In this document: positions 1-9,532 of the stretch, one piece after another
Numbering within the stretch: position 1 is the first letter of the stretch
How the letters are laid out: each line of letters begins with the position of its first letter
NCBI RefSeq assembly: GCF_900114355.1
Contig: NZ_FOSS01000003.1
Span: 555,215-619,214 of the forward strand
DNA: 64,000 bases
Source: Lysobacter sp. cf310
Lineage (GTDB): Bacteria > Pseudomonadota > Gammaproteobacteria > Xanthomonadales > Xanthomonadaceae
Direction: 5' to 3'
Program-made: the position numbers and the translations under genes
Notes under the pieces: model-generated
Database searches by the model: none
What the model was told of the DNA's origin: nothing
What the model saw: the letters and a program-made list of their open reading frames with translations, nothing else

Positions 1-399
1 GACCGAACGGCCGTAGCCCATCGACAGGTCCTGCAGCTCGCACTCGCCGCCCTGGTCGCAGATCGGGCAGTCCAGCGGGTGGTTGACCAGCAGGAACTCC
101 ATCACGTTGCGCTGCGACTTCAGCGCCTTGTCGCTGCGCGTGACCACCTTCATGCCGTCCATCACCGGCGTGGCGCAGGCCGGCGCGGGCTTGGGCATCT
201 TCTCCACTTCGACCAGGCACATGCGGCAGTTGGCCGCGATGCTGAGCTTGTCGTGGTAGCAGAAACGCGGGATCGGAATGCCGGCCTTGTCGGCGGCCTG
301 GATGATCATCGAGCCCTTGGGCGCGGCCATCTCGACGCCGTCGATGAAGACGGTGACGTGGTCGGGCGGCAGGTTCGGATTTACCGGCTGGGCGCTCAT
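1..399 (-). CDS. nuoG: NADH-quinone oxidoreductase subunit G, N-terminal part (cut by window edge)
   Basis: Only the first 133 codons are present; the rest lies left of the window. NuoG is the large iron-sulfur subunit of the peripheral arm of complex I, passing electrons from NuoF toward NuoB. The visible part is a 2Fe-2S ferredoxin domain with the cysteine set CYHD...ANCRMC (about residues 47-61) and a later CAT cysteine. It is followed by the [14 protein letters not shown] segment (about 107-120), which supplies a His/Cys-ligated 4Fe-4S cluster. The ATG overlaps the nuoF stop in an ATGA arrangement, which fixes the start and implies translational coupling. It is the last nuo gene seen in this minus-strand operon. 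Confidence 0.96.
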   Translation of the reverse strand, partial: MSAQPVNPNLPPDHVTVFIDGVEMAAPKGSMIIQAADKAGIPIPRFCYHDKLSIAANCRMCLVEVEKMPKPAPACATPVMDGMKVVTRSDKALKSQRNVMEFLLVNHPLDCPICDQGGECELQDLSMGYGRSV

Positions 400-1763
400 G
401 CGGCCACCTTCTCGACCGTGCCGGCGGCCTGGTCGTCGACGAGGAAGCGCTTGTTCACGATCGCGTACTCGAACTCGTTCCAGTAGTGGCGCAGGAAGCC
501 CTGCACCGGCCACGCCGCGGCTTCGCCGAACGCGCAGATGGTGTGGCCTTCGATCTGGCCGGCGGCGGCGCGCAGCATCTGCAGGTCTTCCAGCGTGGCC
601 TGCTTTTCGACGATGCGGGTCAGCATGCGGTACATCCAGCCGGTGCCTTCGCGGCAGGGCGTGCACTGGCCGCAGCTTTCCTTGAAATAGAAACGCGCGA
701 TGCGCTGGCAGGCGCGGACCATGCAGGTGGTCTCGTCCATCACGATCACGGCGCCGGAACCCAGGCCGGAACCGGCCTTCTGGATCGCGTCGTAATCCAT
801 GGTCAGGCCCATCATGGTCTCGCCCGGCAGCACCGGCATCGAGGAACCGCCCGGGATCACCGCCTTGAGCTTGCGGCCGTCGCGCATGCCGCCGGCCATT
901 TCCAGCAGGTCGGCGAACGGCGTGCCCAGGCGGATCTCGAAGTTGCCCGGCTTGGCGACGTGGCCGGACACCGAGAAGATCTTGGGACCGCCGTTGTTGG
1001 GCTTGCCGAGGTTGAGGAACCACTCGGCGCCGTTGCGGATGATCGCCGGCACCGAAGCGTAGGTCTCGGTGTTGTTGATCGTGGTCGGCTTGCCGAACAG
1101 GCCGAAATTGGCCGGGAACGGCGGCTTGTAGCGCGGCTGGCCCTTCTTGCCCTCCAGCGACTCCATCAGCGCGGTTTCTTCGCCGCAGATGTAGGCGCCG
1201 GCGCCGAGCGCGCCGTAGATGTCGATGTCGATGCCGCTGCCCAGCACGTTCTTGCCCAGCCAGCCGTGCTCGTAGGCTTCCTTCAGCGCCTGCTCGAAAT
1301 GCTCGAACGGCTCGTGGTGGAATTCGCCGCGCAGGTAGTTGTAGGCCACGGTGGAACCGGTGGCGTAGCAGGCGATCGCCATGCCCTCCACCACCGAGTG
1401 CGGGTTGTAGCGCAGGATGTCGCGGTCCTTGGCGGTGCCCGGCTCGGACTCGTCCGAGTTGCACAGGATGTACTTCTGGGTACCGCTGCCCTTGGGCATG
1501 AAGCTCCACTTCAGGCCGGTCGGGAAGCCCGCGCCGCCGCGGCCGCGCAGGCCCGAGCCCTTGACCATATCCACCACCTGGGCCGGATCGATCTTCTCGC
1601 TCAGGATCTTGCGCAGCGCCGCGTAACCGCCGGTCTTGAGGTAGTTCTCGTACGACCAGGGCGTGTCGAAATGCAGGGTCGTGTAGACGACCTGATGCTC
1701 CTGCGGAGCCGGGCCGACCGGACCGTAGCCCTGGGAATAGTCGTGGTGATCGTGATGCGCCAT
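396..1763 (-). CDS. nuoF: NADH-quinone oxidoreductase subunit F
   Basis: This is the NADH- and FMN-binding subunit of complex I, the entry point for electrons, 455 aa from the chosen ATG (MAHHDHHDY). The NADH/FMN site motifs [10 protein letters not shown] and [19 protein letters not shown] are present. A C-terminal [12 protein letters not shown] segment with a later cysteine binds a 4Fe-4S cluster. The open frame continues upstream to 2078 through nuoE, but only the ATG at 1763 has a GAGG Shine-Dalgarno stretch at the right distance and gives a normal NuoF N-terminus. It starts 11 nt after nuoE ends and overlaps nuoG by 4 nt. Confidence 0.97.
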   Translation of the reverse strand: MAHHDHHDYSQGYGPVGPAPQEHQVVYTTLHFDTPWSYENYLKTGGYAALRKILSEKIDPAQVVDMVKGSGLRGRGGAGFPTGLKWSFMPKGSGTQKYILCNSDESEPGTAKDRDILRYNPHSVVEGMAIACYATGSTVAYNYLRGEFHHEPFEHFEQALKEAYEHGWLGKNVLGSGIDIDIYGALGAGAYICGEETALMESLEGKKGQPRYKPPFPANFGLFGKPTTINNTETYASVPAIIRNGAEWFLNLGKPNNGGPKIFSVSGHVAKPGNFEIRLGTPFADLLEMAGGMRDGRKLKAVIPGGSSMPVLPGETMMGLTMDYDAIQKAGSGLGSGAVIVMDETTCMVRACQRIARFYFKESCGQCTPCREGTGWMYRMLTRIVEKQATLEDLQMLRAAAGQIEGHTICAFGEAAAWPVQGFLRHYWNEFEYAIVNKRFLVDDQAAGTVEKVAA

Positions 1764-1774
1764 CTGGCCCTGCC

Positions 1775-2302
1775 TCACTTCAAACCGTCGAGAATCTCGT
1801 CCACCTTGGCGGTGTCGAGCTTCTCGCGGTAATGACCGTTGACGACGACTACCGGCGCGCCGCAGCACGCGGCCAGGCACTCTTCCTCGCGCTTGAGGAA
1901 GATGCGGCCGTCGGCGGTGGACTCGCCGAGCTTGCAGCCCAGCTTCTTCTCGGCGTGGCGGACCAGGTCCTCGGCGCCGTTGAGCCAGCAGCTGATGTTG
2001 GTGCAGAAGGCGACGTTGTGGCGGCCGACCTTCTCGGTCTCGAACATCGAATAGAAGCTCGCGACCTCGTAGGCCCACACCGGAGGCAGGCCCAGGTACT
2101 TGGCGACGCCGGCGATCAGCTCGTCGCTGAGCCAGCCGCCGTTCTGCTCCTGCGCGGCGTGCAGGCCCTGCAGCACGGCCGAACGCTTACGGTCCGGCGG
2201 AAACTTGCTCAGCCAGTGATCGATATGCGCGCGCGTCTTGTCCGACAGCACCGCCATCGGATCGACATGCTGCGCGGTTTCGAAATTGCCAGTCGCCTTC
2301 AT
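1775..2302 (-). CDS. nuoE: NADH-quinone oxidoreductase subunit E
   Basis: A 175-aa thioredoxin-like 2Fe-2S subunit of the complex I dehydrogenase module, working next to NuoF. The cluster cysteines are in CTNISC and, about 40 residues later, CLAACCGAP, the family pattern of paired cysteines. An N-terminal helical segment ([24 protein letters not shown]) is typical of NuoE. It sits between nuoD (28 nt upstream) and nuoF (11 nt downstream) in the conserved A-B-C-D-E-F-G order. Confidence 0.97.
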   Translation of the reverse strand: MKATGNFETAQHVDPMAVLSDKTRAHIDHWLSKFPPDRKRSAVLQGLHAAQEQNGGWLSDELIAGVAKYLGLPPVWAYEVASFYSMFETEKVGRHNVAFCTNISCWLNGAEDLVRHAEKKLGCKLGESTADGRIFLKREEECLAACCGAPVVVVNGHYREKLDTAKVDEILDGLK

Positions 2303-2330
2303 TCGCTCTATTCCTCAGTGATCGCCGCGA

Positions 2331-3632
2331 TCAGCGGTCGATCTCGCCGAACACGACGTCGTAGGTGCCGATCATGGCCACCACGTCGGCCAGCATGTGA
2401 CCCTTCACGATCTCGTCCATCGAAGACAGGTGCGCGAAACCCGGCGCACGCAGCTTGCAGCGGAACGGCTTGTTGGCGCCGTCGGAGACCAGGTAGCAGC
2501 CGAATTCGCCCTTGGGCGCTTCGACCGCGGCGTAGGTCTCGCCGGCCGGCACGCAATAGCCTTCGGAGAACAGCTTGAAGTGGTGGATCAGGGCTTCCAT
2601 GTCGTCCTTCATTTCCTCGCGCTTGGGCGGCGCGACCTTGAAGTTGTCGACGATGACGGGGCCCGGATTGGCCTTCAGCCACTTCACGCACTGCTTGATG
2701 ATGCGGTTGGACTCGCGCATTTCCGCTATCCGGACCAGGTAGCGGTCGTAGCAGTCGCCGTTGACGCCGACCGGGATATCGAAATCGACCTCCGCGTACT
2801 TGGCGTAGGGCTGCTTCTTGCGCAGATCCCAGGCGATGCCGGAGCCGCGGACCATCGGCCCGGTCATGCCCAGGGCCAAGGCCTGCTCCGGCGACACCAC
2901 GCCCACGCCGACGGTGCGCTGCTTCCAGATGCGGTTGTCGGTGAGCAGGGTCTCGTACTCGTCGACGCGCTTGGGGAAGTCGTCGGTGAACGCGTCCAGG
3001 TAGTCCAGCAGCGAACCTTCGCGCCATTCGTTGAAGCGCTTGAGGCTGCTGCCCTTCTTCCACGGCGATTCGCGGTACTTGGGCATGCGGTCCGGCAGGT
3101 CGCGGTAGACGCCGCCCGGACGGTAGTAGGCCGCGTGCATGCGCGCGCCGCTGACCGCTTCGTAGCAGTCCATCAGCTCTTCGCGCTCGCGGAACGCGTA
3201 CAGGAACACCGCCATCGCGCCCAGGTCGAGCGCGTTCGAACCCACCCACATCAGGTGGTTCAGGATGCGGGTGATCTCGTCGAACATGGTGCGGATGTAC
3301 TGCGCGCGCTCCGGCGCCTCGATCCCCAGCAGGTTCTCGATCGCGCGCACGTAAGCGTGCTCGTTGCACATCATCGACACGTAGTCCAGGCGATCCATGT
3401 AGCCGATCGACTGGTTGAAGGGCTTGGACTCGGCCAGCTTCTCGGTACCGCGGTGGAGCAGACCGATATGCGGGTCGGCGCGCTGCACGACCTCGCCGTC
3501 CATTTCCAGGATCAGGCGCAGCACGCCGTGCGCGGCCGGATGCTGGGGGCCGAAATTGAGGGTGTAGTTGCGGATCTCGGCGTTGTTCAGGCCCGAGGTC
3601 GCGCTGGCCTTGCCCGGCAGTTGAGCGCTCAC
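2331..3632 (-). CDS. nuoD: NADH-quinone oxidoreductase subunit D (49 kDa type)
   Basis: A 433-aa subunit of the connecting module of complex I, forming the quinone pocket with NuoB. Conserved family segments include the near-N-terminal [15 protein letters not shown] and [10 protein letters not shown], and the C-terminal end [12 protein letters not shown]. The start is a GTG at 3632 that overlaps the nuoC stop as GTGA. Extending the frame to 4196 would only run through nuoC. NuoC and NuoD are separate proteins here, unlike the NuoCD fusion of Escherichia coli. Confidence 0.97.
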   Translation of the reverse strand: MSAQLPGKASATSGLNNAEIRNYTLNFGPQHPAAHGVLRLILEMDGEVVQRADPHIGLLHRGTEKLAESKPFNQSIGYMDRLDYVSMMCNEHAYVRAIENLLGIEAPERAQYIRTMFDEITRILNHLMWVGSNALDLGAMAVFLYAFREREELMDCYEAVSGARMHAAYYRPGGVYRDLPDRMPKYRESPWKKGSSLKRFNEWREGSLLDYLDAFTDDFPKRVDEYETLLTDNRIWKQRTVGVGVVSPEQALALGMTGPMVRGSGIAWDLRKKQPYAKYAEVDFDIPVGVNGDCYDRYLVRIAEMRESNRIIKQCVKWLKANPGPVIVDNFKVAPPKREEMKDDMEALIHHFKLFSEGYCVPAGETYAAVEAPKGEFGCYLVSDGANKPFRCKLRAPGFAHLSSMDEIVKGHMLADVVAMIGTYDVVFGEIDR

Positions 3633-4357
3633 TTCTTCACCTCCGAGCGCTGCGCGGCTTCGCCGACGGCGGTCTGGTAGCGGGCGTCGTCGCGGATCAC
3701 GCGCGGCACGCCGACGCGCGGCTCGATCGACACCGGTTCGTAGACCACGCGGCGCTTGTCGGGGTCGTAACGCACTTCGACGTTGCCGATCAGCGGGAAG
3801 TCCTTGCGGAACGGATGACCGACGAAGCCGTAGTCGGTGAGGATGCGGCGCAGGTCCGGATGGCCTTCGAAGATGATGCCGAACAGGTCGAAAGCTTCGC
3901 GTTCGAACCAGTTCACGCCCGGCCAGATCGAGGTCAGCGAGGCCACGGTCGGCAGATCGTCGTTGTCGGCGAACGCGCGCAGACGCACGCGGCGGTTGTG
4001 TTGGTACGACAGCAGGTGCGCGACCGCGGCGTAGCGACGCGCCGGCAGGGTCGGCACGCCGTTGGGCGACTCGCCCCAGACGAAACGGCCGGCGCTCTTG
4101 CCTTCGACGCCGCGCGAGAAGCCTTCCGAGGACACGTCGGTGTCCCACTCGTCGCTGCCGTAGCTGAGGTAGTCGACGCCGCTGACGTCGACGCATTGTT
4201 CGAAGCCGAACTCGTCGCGCAGCGCGCGCGCGGCGTCCAGCCAGTCGGCGGCGCTGGTTTCCAGCGTCACTTCGCCGCGCGGCTGGGCGACCACGATGGC
4301 GGCGCCCGGAAAACGGGCGCGCAGGCGGTCGGCGAAAGCGTTCACGGTTTCGGTCAT
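3629..4357 (-). CDS. nuoC: NADH-quinone oxidoreductase subunit C (30 kDa type)
   Basis: A 242-aa subunit of the complex I connecting module. The diagnostic 30 kDa signature [14 protein letters not shown]-like stretch (here [20 protein letters not shown]) and the [19 protein letters not shown] block are both present. An insertion between about residues 75 and 105 ([11 protein letters not shown]...[10 protein letters not shown]) matches the longer form I associate with xanthomonads. The ATG at 4357 lies one base beyond the nuoB stop, so reading is nearly continuous. It ends with the GTGA overlap into nuoD. Confidence 0.96.
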   Translation of the reverse strand: MTETVNAFADRLRARFPGAAIVVAQPRGEVTLETSAADWLDAARALRDEFGFEQCVDVSGVDYLSYGSDEWDTDVSSEGFSRGVEGKSAGRFVWGESPNGVPTLPARRYAAVAHLLSYQHNRRVRLRAFADNDDLPTVASLTSIWPGVNWFEREAFDLFGIIFEGHPDLRRILTDYGFVGHPFRKDFPLIGNVEVRYDPDKRRVVYEPVSIEPRVGVPRVIRDDARYQTAVGEAAQRSEVKK

Positions 4358-4358
4358 G

Positions 4359-4933
<575 letters not shown>

Positions 4934-4943
<10 letters not shown>

Positions 4944-5290
4944 TCGAGCGCTCCCTTCTTCCAGACGTAGACGAAGCCGAGCAGGAGCATGCTGGCGAAG
5001 ATGCCCATCTCGATCAGGCCGACCGGACCGAGTTCGCGGAACACGGTGGCCCAGGGCACGATGAAGATGATTTCCAGATCGAAAATGATGAACTGGATGG
5101 CGATGAGGTAGTAGCGCACGTCGAATTGCATGCGCGCGGCCTCGAAGGCCTCGAAGCCGCATTCGTAGGGAGATAGTTTCTCCACAGTCGGGCGCTTGGG
5201 CCCGAGCGTGTTGCCTACCACCAACAGGGCGACGCCAATGACGCTGGCGACGATCAGGAACAGCAGGGTCGGCAGGTATTCGGCCAGCAC
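4934..5290 (-). CDS. nuoA: NADH-quinone oxidoreductase subunit A
   Basis: The 118-aa first gene of the nuo operon, a three-helix membrane subunit of complex I. Helices are at about residues 5-27, 62-82 and 88-111. The conserved loop between helices 1 and 2 contains the YECGFE motif, and [18 protein letters not shown] starts helix 2. The operon promoter should lie in the 145 bp between this gene and the tRNA-Leu; I could not pick a convincing pair of promoter boxes there. Confidence 0.97.
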
Positions 5291-5435
5291 TCGGTGTTCT
5301 CTCGGCTACTTGGCCGCGTTTCCGCAGCCTTGGCTCGGCGGTATGGTCCTGTTCGGAATGCCGATCAGGCCAGTGGCGCGGCCCGCCGTGCGTGCCGCAC
5401 CTCGGGTAGTTGGTGCGTGTGCTGCTGTTTAGGTG

Positions 5436-5520
5436 TGGTGCCCAAAGGGGGACTCGAACCCCCACGACTTGCGTCGCTACCACCTCAAGGTAGTGCGTCT
5501 ACCAATTCCGCCATCTGGGC
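5436..5520 (-). tRNA. tRNA-Leu, anticodon GAG
   Basis: Read on the minus strand this is an 85-nt class II tRNA with an encoded CCA end. The acceptor arms GCCCAGA and its complement pair around the molecule. The anticodon stem CTACC/GGTAG encloses the loop TTGAGGT with anticodon GAG. A variable arm follows, and the T-arm GGGGGTTCGAGTCCCCC is perfect. The class II variable arm and GAG anticodon identify leucine. It lies between secG and nuoA, as in related genomes. Confidence 0.96.
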
Positions 5521-5647
5521 AATCAAACCTGGCCATCCTGGCCGTCGCCTCGTCAGTACCGCGCGAAGCCCTTTCGGTCATTGCTGACCGCGCCCCGGTC
5601 GTCCGTTCCGGGCCGCTGAACGCATTCCACTATGTTACCGCGCTTTG

Positions 5648-6145
5648 TCAGCCGCCCGAAGCCGGTTGCGACTGCGGCGGAGCCTGCTGCGGGGCCGGAG
5701 CGGCCGGGACCGTGGTCCCACTGGCGGCCGGCGCCTGCGGCGCGGTGGTCGCCGGCGCGCTGGGCACGGTCGAGGCCGGGGCGGCCGGCGCCGTCTGCGC
5801 CGGAGCGCTCGGGACCGTGCTGCCGGGCGCCGGGGTAGCGGGCTTGGCCGGGGTGTTGGCGATGTCCGCGGCCAGGCCGACGTCCTGCGAGGCCGGAGCA
5901 GCGCCGCCAGCGGCGCCGCGCGAGGCCTGCCAGGCCATGAACAGGCTGATCGCGAAGAACGCGATCGCCAGCCACTTGGTGGCCTTGGACAGGAAATTGG
6001 AGGAACCGCGGGCACCGAACACGGTCGCCGAGGCGCCGCCGCCGAAACCCGAGCCCGCCTGCGCGCCTGCGCCGCGTTGCATCAGGATCAGCGCGACCAT
6101 GGCGATCGCGATCAGCACATAGATGACGTTGAGGAACAACAGCAT
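5648..6145 (-). CDS. secG: Preprotein translocase subunit SecG with long Ala/Pro tail
   Basis: SecG is a small partner of SecYE in the inner-membrane translocon. The family core is residues 1-75: a first helix (MLLFLNVIYVLIAIAMVALIL), the conserved QRGAGAQAGSGFGGG loop, the SATVFGARGSSNFLSKAT motif and a second helix (LAIAFFAISLFMAW). The remaining ~90 residues are a low-complexity Ala/Pro/Thr/Gln tail, so the protein is 165 aa against about 110 in Escherichia coli. It is transcribed between tpiA and the tRNA-Leu. Confidence 0.95.
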   Translation of the reverse strand: MLLFLNVIYVLIAIAMVALILMQRGAGAQAGSGFGGGASATVFGARGSSNFLSKATKWLAIAFFAISLFMAWQASRGAAGGAAPASQDVGLAADIANTPAKPATPAPGSTVPSAPAQTAPAAPASTVPSAPATTAPQAPAASGTTVPAAPAPQQAPPQSQPASGG

Positions 6146-6203
6146 CGTCGAATTCTTTTCTTTGGCTACGTTGTGACGACCGCCGGGCGGGCCCGAAAGT
6201 TCG

Positions 6204-6959
6204 TCAGGGTGCCGCCGCGGCTGCGATGGCGTTGAAATCGGCGGCGACCAGGGAGGCCCCTCCGACCAGGCCGCCGTCGACGTCCGGCTGGGAAAACAGC
6301 GCGGCGGCGTTGTCGGCCTTCACGCTACCGCCGTACAGAATGGGTAGCGAGCCAGCAATTCTAGCATCGTGTCCGGCGATTTCGCTACGAATGAATGCGT
6401 GCACGGCCTGCGCCTGCTCCGGGCTGGCGGTCTTGCCGGTGCCGATGGCCCAGACCGGCTCGTAGGCCAGGATCGCGCCTTCCAGCGCCGCCACGCCCAG
6501 CAGGTCCAGCACCGGACCCAGCTGCTCCTGCAGGCGGTATTCGGTCTGGCCGTCCTCGCGCTCGCTCAGGGTCTCGCCCACGCACAGGATCGGCACCAGG
6601 CCGGCGGCCTTGGCGGCGGCGAACTTGCGCGCGACCAGCTCGCTGCTCTCGGCGTGGTACTGGCGGCGCTCGGAATGGCCGACCAGGCCGTAGCCCGCCC
6701 CCACATCCTTGAGCATCGCCGCCGAGACTTCGCCGGTGTACGCGCCCTTCTCGTTGCTGCTCACGTCCTGCGCGCCGAAGTCCAGGCCGCGACCGAGGTA
6801 ATGCTCGATCAGCTCGCCCAGGTAGGGCAGCGGCGGCAGGATGATGCGCTCGACCCCGGCCGGCGCCTGCGCGGCGACCTGATCCAGCAACCCGAAGGCG
6901 AACTCGCGGCTGCCGTGCAGCTTCCAGTTTCCGGCGACGATCCTGCGGCGCATGGCCAC
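6204..6959 (-). CDS. tpiA: Triosephosphate isomerase
   Basis: Interconverts dihydroxyacetone phosphate and glyceraldehyde 3-phosphate in glycolysis and gluconeogenesis (cytosol). The 251-aa protein carries the three catalytic signatures: the lysine of AGNWKLHG (K13), the histidine of LVGHSERRQ and the glutamate of the AYEPVWAIGTG stretch. The phosphate loop LYGGSVKADNA is also present. Two Met codons (residues 1 and 3) could start; I kept the first. secG follows 58 nt downstream on the same strand. Confidence 0.97.
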   Translation of the reverse strand: MAMRRRIVAGNWKLHGSREFAFGLLDQVAAQAPAGVERIILPPLPYLGELIEHYLGRGLDFGAQDVSSNEKGAYTGEVSAAMLKDVGAGYGLVGHSERRQYHAESSELVARKFAAAKAAGLVPILCVGETLSEREDGQTEYRLQEQLGPVLDLLGVAALEGAILAYEPVWAIGTGKTASPEQAQAVHAFIRSEIAGHDARIAGSLPILYGGSVKADNAAALFSQPDVDGGLVGGASLVAADFNAIAAAAAP

Positions 6960-7056
6960 TCCGTGGTACGAAAGGACGCAAGTTTACCGCAGCCCCGCGC
7001 CGCGCACGGACCGCACGCGGCGAGGAACCCCGACACGACCGGCAACGAAGCCCTCC

Positions 7057-7863
7057 ATGCCCGAAACCGCAAACACCCCTTATGCCCTGATCACGGGCGC
7101 CTCCGCCGGCATCGGCGCCGCCCTCGCCCGCGAATACGCCCGCCGCGGCGTGCCGCTGGTGCTGACCGCGCGCCGCGAGGATCGCCTGCAGGCCCTGGCC
7201 GCGGAGCTGCGCGATCGCGTCGCGGTGGAAGTGATCGCCGCCGACCTCGCCGACCCGGCCGCGCCCGCGCAGCTACAGGCCGAAACCCGCCGCCGCGGCC
7301 TGACGATCGGCCATCTGGTCAACAACGCCGGCTACGGCGTGCCCGGGCGCTACCTGGCCGACGACTGGAAGGTGCACGCCGACTTCCTGCAGGTGATGGT
7401 GACCGCGGTCGCGGAACTCACCCATCGCTACCTGCCCGAGATGGAGCAGCGCGGCCACGGCCGCATCCTCAACATCGCCTCGCTGGCCGGGCTGGCGCCG
7501 CCCTCGGCCGGGCACACCCTGTACGGCGCCGCCAAGAGCTTCGTGATCCGCTTCAGCCAATCGCTGGCGCTGGAAAGCCGGCCGCGCGGCGTGCACGTAA
7601 CCGCGCTCTGTCCGGGCTTCACCTACACCGAGTTCCACGACGTCAACGGCATGCGCGAGCGCATCTCGCGCCTGCCCAAGTGGCTGTGGCTGGACGCCGA
7701 CACGGTCGCGCGCCTGGGCGTGGACGCGGTCGAGCGCGGCGACGCGCGCTGCATCACCGGCACCGCCAACAAGATCGTGGCCGGGCTGGCGAAGTACCTG
7801 CCCGACAGCGTCGCCACCGCCCTGGTCGCGCGCCGCGCCAGCGATTTCCGCGACGCCGAATGA
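7057..7863 (+). CDS. Short-chain dehydrogenase/reductase (SDR)
   Basis: A 268-aa classical SDR. It has the cofactor-binding TGASAGIG at residues 13-20, an NNAGYG motif, a catalytic-type serine in NIASLAG and the YGAAKSF Tyr-x3-Lys pair. A TARRED segment after strand 2 suggests NADP(H) preference. The substrate cannot be deduced. The ATG at 7057 starts just before the Rossmann fold; the frame is open to 6952, but that stretch has no SDR character and overlaps the tpiA start. Its stop overlaps the next gene's start by 4 nt. Confidence 0.9.
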   Translation: MPETANTPYALITGASAGIGAALAREYARRGVPLVLTARREDRLQALAAELRDRVAVEVIAADLADPAAPAQLQAETRRRGLTIGHLVNNAGYGVPGRYLADDWKVHADFLQVMVTAVAELTHRYLPEMEQRGHGRILNIASLAGLAPPSAGHTLYGAAKSFVIRFSQSLALESRPRGVHVTALCPGFTYTEFHDVNGMRERISRLPKWLWLDADTVARLGVDAVERGDARCITGTANKIVAGLAKYLPDSVATALVARRASDFRDAE

Positions 7864-8390
7864 GCGGCGGCGACGCGCGGGTCCGCAGTTTCGCGCCGGT
7901 GGCGGATGCCGGTGCGCGCGTGCTGGTGCTGGGCAGCATGCCCGGCGAGGCCTCGCTGGCGGCGACGCGCTACTACGCGCATCCGCAGAATCGGTTCTGG
8001 CCGATCATGGGCGCGCTGGTCGGCGCCACGCCCGCCCTGCCCTACGAGCAACGCCTGCAGCGGCTGCTCGACGCGGGGATCGCGCTGTGGGACGTGCTGG
8101 CCAGCTGCGAGCGCGTCGGCAGCCTGGACACGGCGATCCGGGCGCCGCAGGCCAACGACTTCGCGGGCTTTTTCGTCGCGCATCCGCGGGTGGCGACGGT
8201 GCTGTTCAACGGGGCGCAGGCGGAAACCAGCTTTCGACGCCTGGTGTTGCCGGGGCTGGCGGGGCCGGCGCCGCTGCTGCGACGGCTGCCCTCGACAAGC
8301 CCGGCGAATGCGGGGCAGCGGCCGGAAGTGAAGCTGGCGGCTTGGCGGGAGGCCTTGTCCGACGCGGGCATTGCCCTGACCCCCGCCTGA
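7860..8390 (+). CDS. DNA-deoxyinosine (hypoxanthine) glycosylase, UDG superfamily family 6 type
   Basis: A 176-aa protein of the uracil-DNA glycosylase superfamily. Motif 1 is VLGSMPGEASL (about residues 21-33), followed by YYAHPQNRFWPIM, which is characteristic of the mismatch/hypoxanthine glycosylase branch. The second active-site loop is LPSTSPANA near the C-terminus. Such enzymes cut the N-glycosidic bond of deaminated purines or uracil to begin base excision repair. The ATG overlaps the SDR stop (ATGA), implying co-translation. The subfamily assignment is from motif memory and is less certain than the superfamily. Confidence 0.82.
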   Translation: MSGGDARVRSFAPVADAGARVLVLGSMPGEASLAATRYYAHPQNRFWPIMGALVGATPALPYEQRLQRLLDAGIALWDVLASCERVGSLDTAIRAPQANDFAGFFVAHPRVATVLFNGAQAETSFRRLVLPGLAGPAPLLRRLPSTSPANAGQRPEVKLAAWREALSDAGIALTPA

Positions 8391-8525
8391 CATCGTGTCG
8401 CGAGCGCCCTAATCCCGCTGGCGGCGAGCGTAGGAAGGGCTGAGTAGGTGGCGTGTAGCGCCGGAGGGGGCGCGCGAAATGGGAGCGGCGGCGCGGGCTT
8501 GATGCTGCGCGGGCCCTCACCCCAA

Positions 8526-8551
8526 CCCCTCTCCCGCGAGCGGGAGAGGGG
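8526..8551. repeat. Palindromic intergenic repeat, copy 1
   Basis: A perfect 12-bp inverted repeat (CCCCTCTCCCGC / GCGGGAGAGGGG) separated by GA, in the 186-bp gap between two convergent genes. It is preceded by CACCCCAA. A shorter relative with the same CCAACCCCTCTCC core lies at 30177-30207. It could serve as a bidirectional terminator for the glycosylase and oxygenase genes. Confidence 0.7.
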
Positions 8552-8576
8552 CTCATGAGCCAGGGCGTAACGAACC

Positions 8577-9515
8577 TTACTTCAGCTTGATCTCGCGCAA
8601 GCGCTCTTCCAGATACCCTTGCGCTGTGATCGGCTCCGGATAGCGCGACGGGTTGTCCGCGCTGATCGTCGAGGGCAGCACGTCGATCAGGAAATCCGGA
8701 TTCGGGTGCAGGAAGAACGGGGTCGAGTAGCGCGGCTGGCGCGCCTTTTCGCCGGGCGGATTGACCACGCGGTGGGTGGTCGAGGGATACACGTGGTTGG
8801 TCAGGCGCTGCAGCATATCGCCGATGTTGACCACGATGGTGTCGGCGTCGGCGGTGAACGGCACCCACTCGCCCTTGCGCGACTTCACTTCCAGGCCTTC
8901 CGAGCTCGCGCCGACCAGCAGCGTGATCAGATTGATGTCCTCGTGCGCGCCGGCGCGCTCGTTGGGAATGTTGTCGGCGGTGATCGGCGGGTAGTGGATC
9001 GGGCGCAGGATCGAATTGCCCGAGTCGGTCTTGTCGGCGAAGTAGTTCTCCGGCAGACCGATGTGCAGGGCCAGCGCGCTGAGCACGCGCGAACCCAGAT
9101 TGTCGAGCGCCTGGTACAGGCCGTAGGCCTGCTCGCGGAACTCGGGAATCTCGTCCGGCCACAGGTTGGCCGGCATCGCCTCGGCGTACTTGGAGTCGCG
9201 CGGAATCTCGCGGCCGACGTGCCAGAACTCCTTGAGGTCGAAGTGCTTGGAGTCCTTGGCGGTCTCCACGCCGAACGGGGTGTAGCCGCGCGCGCCGCCG
9301 CTGCCGGGCACGTGGTACTTGCGCTTGGTTTCCTCCGGCAGGGCGAAGAAGCGCTTGAACAGGTCGTAGGACTGGTCGATCTGCTCGGCCGGGATGCCGT
9401 GGCCGCGGATGCCGGCGAAGCCCCACTCGCGGTAGGCCGCGCCGAGCTCGGCGACGAAGGCGTCGCGGTCGGTGTCGAAACGGCGGATGTCCAGGGTCGG
9501 AATCTGAGAGGTCAT
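8577..9515 (-). CDS. 2-oxoglutarate/Fe(II)-dependent oxygenase, isopenicillin N synthase family
   Basis: A 312-aa non-heme iron oxygenase. The N-terminal DIOX_N region (EWGFAGIRGHGIP) is followed by the jelly-roll core with the iron triad. The HED motif (H198, D200, numbered from the longer start) is in AGAHEDINLIT, and the distal histidine H255 is in TTHRVVNP. The co-substrate anchor is RYS (R269, S271). The start is MTSQ at 9515; an upstream ATG at 9536 adds seven residues but overlaps the glmM stop. The substrate is unknown. It lies immediately downstream of glmM on the same strand. Confidence 0.9.
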   Translation of the reverse strand: MTSQIPTLDIRRFDTDRDAFVAELGAAYREWGFAGIRGHGIPAEQIDQSYDLFKRFFALPEETKRKYHVPGSGGARGYTPFGVETAKDSKHFDLKEFWHVGREIPRDSKYAEAMPANLWPDEIPEFREQAYGLYQALDNLGSRVLSALALHIGLPENYFADKTDSGNSILRPIHYPPITADNIPNERAGAHEDINLITLLVGASSEGLEVKSRKGEWVPFTADADTIVVNIGDMLQRLTNHVYPSTTHRVVNPPGEKARQPRYSTPFFLHPNPDFLIDVLPSTISADNPSRYPEPITAQGYLEERLREIKLK

Positions 9516-9532
9516 GTCTGGGTCTCGTGGGT

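Noticed and set aside
5433-6235. Plus-strand frames of ~200 codons opposite secG and the tRNA
   Set aside because: They overlap a certain tRNA and secG and consist of Gly/Ala/Arg shadow sequence.
8391-8525. Small gene between the glycosylase gene and the palindrome
   Set aside because: No open frame with a ribosome site; the sequence reads as intergenic repeat and flank.
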